A stretch of 64,000 nt of DNA, taken from positions 5,783,501-5,847,500 of the forward strand of contig NC_084892.1 in assembly GCF_958979055.1 (NCBI RefSeq). The letters are read 5' to 3'. A model generated the notes under the pieces. That model worked only from the letters and a program-made list of their open reading frames with translations. It was not told where the DNA came from and ran no database searches. This DNA comes from Alnus glutinosa. Taxonomy: Eukaryota; Streptophyta; Magnoliopsida; Fagales; Betulaceae. The translations under genes were made by a program, and so were the position numbers. This document shows, piece after piece, positions 57,708 through 64,000 of the stretch; positions within the stretch are counted from its first letter, which is position 1, and each line of letters starts with the position of its first letter.

Positions 57708-58209
57708 GATCGATCAGTTGAAGCGTTAAAGAGATAGATGTATTGGATCCAAAAGGCTAGGAATTTATGCTCAGAGAAAACAAAAAAAGGCTAAGAATCT
57801 ATTCTTTTGAAAAACAGAGGAGATTGATGATCATATATATATATATAGATAATTGTGCCAAAACTCCATAGCTAGATTTCTCAGTAGTCCTCCAGAGTGT
57901 TAAAAAAACAACGAATGCATCTGTGAATATATAGGTACTCGGGGGGATTTTTCTTTCTAAAAAAGTTAGACAAGAATTTTCGCTTTAACATGTTGCTTTA
58001 AGAACATTAGAGACTGGACTGGTGATTGCCTAGCGCACTTCAAAAGCATATCATTAGTTATCATGTTAAACATGCTAATTAATTAAGACTATACAATTCG
58101 AACGAGTAGCTAGCCAGTCAAAGGCATTTATAATGATACTCTTCCGAACGAATAAGTAATATTGTTCGGACGAGATCGAAACCTTATGTTTAATTTCGAG
58201 GTTTACTTG
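57708..58209. other. upstream region of the ankyrin-PGG gene
   Basis: No ORF is seen. A short TA run (about 57834-57846) could hold the TATA box, but I cannot fix the transcription start. Confidence 0.4.
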
Positions 58210-58536
58210 TGATAAAGTCCACTGAACCTTACTCTTCCACAAAAGGCACCTTAAGGGAAAAGGTTTGCTCAAGACTTATAAAGCCCACAACCCAGGCATA
58301 CCTTGGCAATGTGGGACTCTTAACACGCCCCCTCACGTATGGCATCTTTTTGGCCAAACACGTGTTCAACATCGGGAGGGAAGGCCCAATATTGTCCAAG
58401 GGCTTGTGGCTCTGATACCATGATAAAGTCCACTGAACCTTACTCTTCCACAAAAGGCACCTTAAGGGAAGAGGTTTGCTCAAGGCTTATAAAGCCCACA
58501 ACCCAGGCATACCTTGGCAATGTGGGACTCTTAACA
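58210..58536 (-). mobile_element. complete TRIM (terminal-repeat retrotransposon in miniature)
   Basis: Two 116-bp terminal repeats (58210-58325 and 58421-58536) start TG and end CA on the plus strand, with the 5-bp duplication ACTTG at 58205-58209 and 58537-58541. The minus strand has the initiator tRNA-Met primer site TGGTATCAGAGCC at 58420-58408 and a polypurine tract TGAGGGGGCG next to the other repeat. The 95-bp interior codes for nothing. The repeats differ at only two or three positions, so it is fairly young. Confidence 0.92.
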
Positions 58537-58829
58537 ACTTGGTTTAGGATTTTAGTTACTATATAAACTCTTTATATATATATATAGGCGTATTTAGCCG
58601 CGGTGTATATTAATTTTACATTTTTCTTTGATTTATTTGATTGTATACAAGATCTCTATTTATAGAGAAAGTGTAGAACGTTACAAGTCTCTTCTACTTC
58701 CACATTAACACAACAATAAATTTAACTAGCACAAAACCCATGCTTTGCGTGGGATTCTTCATTATAATTTAATTTCAAAATTTAAATACATTTCTATTTT
58801 ACTTTTCATTATAGGTTAAAAAAAGCGTG

Positions 58830-59138
58830 TAAAATAATATATCATATGATTCACTTGAAATACATGGATCGGTTCAGTTTTACTTAAATGATCCGTTCAA
58901 TGTTTAAAAAATATGAATTCACGCCACGTGTCATAATTCTATGTTAATTTTAAGTTGAAACTCGGCTTTTATATAGATATATATGATATGATATGATGTT
59001 TTACATTAAATATACCGTTTATTTTACTTAAAATACATGGATCGGTTCAATTTTACTTAAATAACCGATTCAATGTTTAAAAAATATGGATTTACGCAAC
59101 ATGTCATAATCCTAAGCTAACTCTAAGTCGAAACTCGG

Positions 59139-59150
<12 letters not shown>
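58830..59150. repeat. direct repeat of about 180 bp, two copies
   Basis: ATACATGGATCGGTTCARTT, CAATGTTTAAAAAATATG and AAACTCGGCTT recur at about 58860-58978 and 59031-59143. Each copy is followed by a TA-rich run (the second at about 59144-59188). Confidence 0.75.
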
Positions 59151-59189
<39 letters not shown>

Positions 59190-59191
<2 letters not shown>

Positions 59192-60474
59192 TATCATCCT
59201 ATATATATTGTCTTTTAAATTTTTGTAACTCTTATGTCAATTTCTTTTTACTTTTTTTCTTTTTCTCGATCTTTTGTTGGATACGTAAGGTGTAAAACTT
59301 TATAGCCAGTCTTTACACTAATCCTTAACGTTCTTTGTGAGCTCTGTTACAAGGGTGATGATGCCTCCAATTTATTGAGGTCTGAAATTCAAAAGGAATA
59401 GGAATGAAATGCGCCCAGCATAAACTAACTAATAAAGTCGATGGAATGAAATGCGCCTAGCATAAAATAAAGTTTAACTGAGATGCTAATTTTTGGGAGA
59501 CATTTGTATGTAACGACTTAGAAAAAAAGTGTTAGTTGCATCTACGCTATCATCACTTCAAAAGAACTAGGTAATGTGCGACTTAACACTCATGATTATA
59601 TATCTTTATAAACTACACACTCTATGTGAGCTGGCAGAGCTGCTCATCTTTTCAATATAGGATCGAGATATTACAACGGTTCCCAACTTTATTTTAGGAT
59701 TTAATGTGGTCATAGAATATGTTATTCGATGTCCAGATCGATGATTATGCTTTGGTTCAGTCTATTCTCTTTCTTTCGTTTTTTCTAATTGGGTGTGGGT
59801 GGGCGTGGTAAGTAAGGAATTGTTTGCAATTAAGCTTTTACATCTATCTTACGTACGCAGACCAATTGATGATGTGCCATGTCATACAAGAGGAATCAGA
59901 AGTCCATAGAGATATTTTCCTCTCCTAGTTGTTCCTCTTTGAAAAATAATAGTGACTCGCAAAAGGTGTAATCAACGGTAACACATGTTAGCAACCAAAA
60001 TATAATGTGAAAAAGTAATAGACACAAATATTTTGGTTACAAAGTGAAAATTATTTGCACCAAAAAGAAAAACCACTTCAGAGCAGCCAAACTCAAAAAA
60101 TCCACTATTCAAAAGAAATAGCTAGTTACAAGATAGTAATACTCACATACCCTTTTGCAGTAGTCATACCTTGAATTCTGACACATACCTATACGTGAAC
60201 GTCTCTCAACCAGACTTCATGTCTGAAGAGTTCTTCAATGAATCCCTTTAAGTTAGAGCTCATCTCTAAGTTAGACTTCAAATTGTTGAACAATACAACA
60301 CCAAATAAAAATTCTAAGAGAGTTAGCGCATCTAACAATTTTTGTTTAAACACCATCTCTTAGTATAATGAGAATTCTACTATGGAATCCTTACAATTAC
60401 ACAGCCTATGAGCCTCTTTAAATAGGCTTCAGAAATCCTAATTCTACTCAAACTCGACTTTGCATAGCTCAGAA
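59190..60474. other. intergenic region
   Basis: No long ORF, RNA gene or element terminus is recognised. TAGCTCAGAA at 60465-60474 is the left flank of the retroposon that follows. Confidence 0.5.
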
Positions 60475-61492
60475 TCAATTATCCTAGGGGCTCTCTCTTT
60501 TTCTCTCTCTCCCAGAAGTTTCTCCCCAAAAAGAGCCCCCTCCAAACACTGTCGTCGTTGCCGGGGGGAAGGAGGTCCTTGCCTCCTTCCCCCTCGGCTC
60601 TGGGTTGTCTCCTTAGTCTTGGACTAAGGCGGTTTTTGTTTCCTCACTGGGGTTTCCCAGTGGAGGTAGAGTCTCCTAGCCTTTAAGGCTGTGGTGTTTT
60701 GTCCCACCGGACTAGATCCGGTTGTGGTAGTTAGTCTCCTAGTCCTTTTAGGACGATGGAGTGTTGTGTTTCTTAGTTTTGTTCTTTGTGGTTTATGGCA
60801 GGAAGGTCCTCTCCAGATGTGCCGAAGGGGAGCGGGTCGTGTCTCCGATCGTGTCGACGGCGTGAGATCTAGCCGAGTCTCCAGTTTTGAAGCCAAATTT
60901 CTTATGATCAGCTGTCTTCTGCTAGACACGTGTTTCGACGTCACTCTCTGGTACGGGTTCTGCCTTCTACGGCCGTGGTGTTTCTTGGTGCTCGGCGCGT
61001 GGCCAGCACGCGCCGGTTTATTTGCTTATTTCTATGCGCGTGACGGTCACGCACCGTTATTTTTGCTGTATTGGGTGTTGGCCGGTGCTTGGTGGCGTTC
61101 GTTTGGCCGTTGGGTGCTTAAGGAGATGATGGTTTTCCCGGAGGTGGATTTGTGAGGTGTTTCCTGTTTAGTTATTTGTTTGTGCTGTAGTTAGGTTTTT
61201 ATGGCAATTTGCTCTGTTTGAATTAATCTAGTCATTGGTATTAGCCCAGAATGGCTGACCTACTCCCAGATCAAGGATTTAGACCTTATGTCAACGCAGT
61301 AGGCATCATTCTGTTTGGCTATATTTCTTTGTTAGCAATTGTCTAGGGGTGGCTGAGTCTTTGTTTGGCTCAGTGGGGTATTCACCTTCATGAGGTGTTG
61401 TATGTACACCAATTTGGTGGATTGTTATGTACCCGTATCTTCTTTAATGAAAGACTGAACTTTCCTTAAAAAAAAAAAAATAATAAAAAAAG
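60475..61492 (+). mobile_element. poly-A-tailed retroposon of about 1 kb
   Basis: The body starts CT-rich and ends AATGAAAGACTGAACTTTCC with an A-rich tail (61467-61492). Near-identical flanks TAGCTCAGAA (60465-60474) and TAGCCCAGAA (61493-61502) look like a target duplication. The 5' part has two short inverted repeats (GAAGGAGGTCCTTGCCTCCTTC, here split as arms GAAGGAGG and CCTCCTTC, near 60570). A 154-codon ORF (60691-61155) shows no known domain. It resembles the 23440-24404 insert in type, not in detail. Confidence 0.5.
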
Positions 61493-62746
61493 TAGCCCAG
61501 AAATAAAAAGTGTTTATCAAACAACTAATAAAAATAAAATAAGTGATGCAACACTTAATCTTTCTCAATGTCTTACGCCAAATGACGTAGAGATGCCTCC
61601 ATGTTGATACCTACTCCACCTTGGCATCTAACACCTAGAAGGCTGGAATCGCTCATCAACAGACTAAAAATGCACAGTCAACCTGGTGTCTATAGAATGG
61701 AACTGCTCACTCCACCGAGCATCCATAGTCTGTAGCTGACCTGTGATCCGCTCCAGTGCACTCATGACTGCATCACTGGGGTCTGGGAGGGGTCTCCTGA
61801 GAGGAAGAAGTGGCTAATGGCTCTGGCTGGGCTCGTGGAGCTCCGCTAGGCAATCTCTATTTTTGACCTCTTGTTTTGGCTAGACATATCTGTTAAACAA
61901 AACAGGGAAAAAAAAAAAAAAAAATGCACCAATTTTTTAAAAATAGATCTCATTAGCATGTCAGAAAATTTCCAAAACAGCAGTTGAAATCTAAAACAGT
62001 TAGATTCCACTTGTTGTTAATGGCACATCTCCGGTCACCGTCTCTGACTGCCATCAACTTCAGTCACCTCTGCCGGCCACCACCAACTCCAACGAGTCTC
62101 CAATGAAAAAAAAAAATTAAAATCAAATTCAAGATTCCACAAATTTTCACCTTGAGTTTAAGAAGAATGTTAGAATATATTATAGAGTTCAAGAATCTAA
62201 AATACTAACATGTACAAGCGATTACGACCAGCAGTTGTGGTTTAACCGCTAACCACAACTGCTTAAGACGATTATTGAATTTTAACAACCACAACCGCTT
62301 CGCTTAAACAGTTAGTGATTATTATAACCTATAACCAGCAGTTTAATAACCACTTTTTATATGTGGTCTTTTGAATCTTTTATGCCGATTTTTAACCCTT
62401 TGTCACTAAAACTCTATTTGGTTTTTAAGAAAACATCATGAAAATTAAAAGGGAGTTTTTGATCGACAGTCAAAAGCCAACAAGATTAAAAATAATTCAA
62501 TCTTATGCACTTAAATCAAATTAACAGTAACAAATAACCAATTAAGTTTAACCAGACATAATATTAAAACCCAATTAGCAATAACCCAGATCGAGAACAG
62601 GAAATTCAACCAACTTATACGAAACCCAAAACAAGAATTAGATAATTAATTCTACTCTAATTCCCACCAATCCTATAAAGCATCCATCTTTCAAGAAAGC
62701 ACAAAGATCAACCAAAAGAATAAAACAAAAGATGATTAACGCATCG
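61493..62746. other. intergenic region
   Basis: No gene is recognised. An imperfect palindromic block GTGGTTTAACCGCTAACCAC lies at 62237-62256. Confidence 0.45.
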
Positions 62747-62915
62747 TTGAATTTAGCTCTTATCTAAACAAATAAAAATAAAAAATAAAAAATAAAACAA
62801 AATTCAATTGCCACTATCACCATCTAGGAGAAGGAGGCTTTCTACGTAAGAAGCTGTCCAATACTTGATGAAAGTATATATGCTTATCATTGAATCATTC
62901 AGATCAACAATAAAT
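62747..62915 (-). pseudogene. 3'-terminal fragment of an F-box gene
   Basis: It matches the 3' end and downstream flank of F-box gene 1 (about 13570-13735). The minus strand still encodes the last residues (ASYVESLLLLDGDSGN type) and the stop. Homology stops at about 62915, and the histone H4 duplication begins about 20 bp later. It cannot be functional alone. Confidence 0.8.
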
Positions 62916-63093
62916 CAACAATAAAGTATATATCCTTAACACGAACATATTCAGTTGAAGAATGAACTGAGACAGAAAATCGAGGGAATTGCTAATTGCA
63001 AAAAATCATTACATGTTCCAACGACACCAAAAAATAATTGGTTCATTAATCATAGGAAGAACTGGCACAGCAATCCTTCAACTGGTACACAAT

Positions 63094-63604
<511 letters not shown>

Positions 63605-63741
63605 TGAAGTCGGGGAAGAGGATGTGAGCCGTTGATAAGATTGGAATCGACGGAGAATATTGTTGTATGTGCTGTGCCACGGATTGTGCTTTTCTGTGAG
63701 ATTTCTTGTGCTTGTTAATTTTTTTACGGGTTATTGCCCAA

Positions 63742-64000
63742 TGCCCACTAGTATTCTTAATTTCTTATATACTGATTGCTCTATTTATTAATTTTGAAAA
63801 CACTCAAAATATTTTATATTTTTATCATCTGAAATTGAACAAAGTATGCTTGGATTAACAAATGTGCGAATGGAATTAACCAAATACAAAATTAGCAGCA
63901 TATTGTTTAGTAAAATATAATTTAAGTCAAATTGAGTTAGGTCCGATTAATAAACTGATCAGTTTTGATTCAATTCACTTAACCTATAGGCAATCGTATA
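63742..64000. other. AT-rich end of window
   Basis: No feature is recognised after the end of the H4 duplication. Confidence 0.5.

Noticed and set aside
58210..58536. Cassandra-type TRIM with 5S rRNA promoter
   Set aside because: I could not find 5S internal control motifs in the 116-bp repeats, so only the general TRIM assignment is kept.
60691..61155. 154-codon ORF as a host membrane protein
   Set aside because: It sits inside a poly-A-tailed insert with flanking repeats and has no recognisable domain; hydrophobicity follows from T-rich sequence.

Overview
This is eukaryotic DNA, almost certainly from a flowering plant and probably a woody eudicot. It holds F-box/FBA genes, an ankyrin-PGG membrane protein gene with GT-AG introns, intronless plant histone H4 genes, and plant-type Ty3/gypsy (Tat-like), Ty1/copia, LINE, SINE, TRIM, MULE-like, PIF/Harbinger-like and hAT-like elements. 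I cannot name the species. Most of the window is transposable-element sequence, with a few host genes between.

Layout. 1-254: right end of a hAT-like element. 255-12501: old Tat-lineage gypsy element on the minus strand, with decayed gag, protease, RT, two RNase H domains and integrase. An antisense gene runs convergently on the plus strand, and six hairpin-bearing tandem repeats, split by a solo LTR of another family, lie between the two. 12571-13442: PIF/Harbinger-like element. 13639-14808: F-box gene 1. 15471-17103: three small elements, including a SINE. 17426-23205: 3' half of a Copia element, then a MULE-like element. 25663-26670: unknown membrane protein gene. 28528-31859: 5' half of the same Copia element, then a second MULE-like copy. 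32700-39800: paralogous gene fragments, F-box gene 2 and a LINE. 40908-41219: small hypothetical gene. 44160-46007: LINE fragment, gene fragment and histone H4 copy 1. 47458-53462: young, defective gypsy element of the same lineage as the first. 54167-57707: four-exon ankyrin-PGG gene. 58210-58536: complete TRIM. 60475-61492: poly-A-tailed retroposon. 62747-63405: F-box fragment and histone H4 copy 2.

Two results stand out. First, the two Copia halves were one element. The 9-bp target duplication of the MULE that split it and the 5-bp target duplication of the Copia itself are both recovered only when one half is reverse-complemented. This marks an inversion of about 9 kb that carries the membrane protein gene. 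Second, both gypsy elements carry a large antisense gene between pol and the 3' LTR, with its own upstream region and, in the fuller copy, an apparent intron. In the younger element the two LTRs read as identical although the interior has nonsense codons and a large deletion, which suggests it was mobilised in trans.

The host genes do not form a pathway. F-box genes, histone H4 and the membrane-protein family recur as intact copies and fragments, so the locus looks like a segmental-duplication cluster that has been repeatedly invaded.
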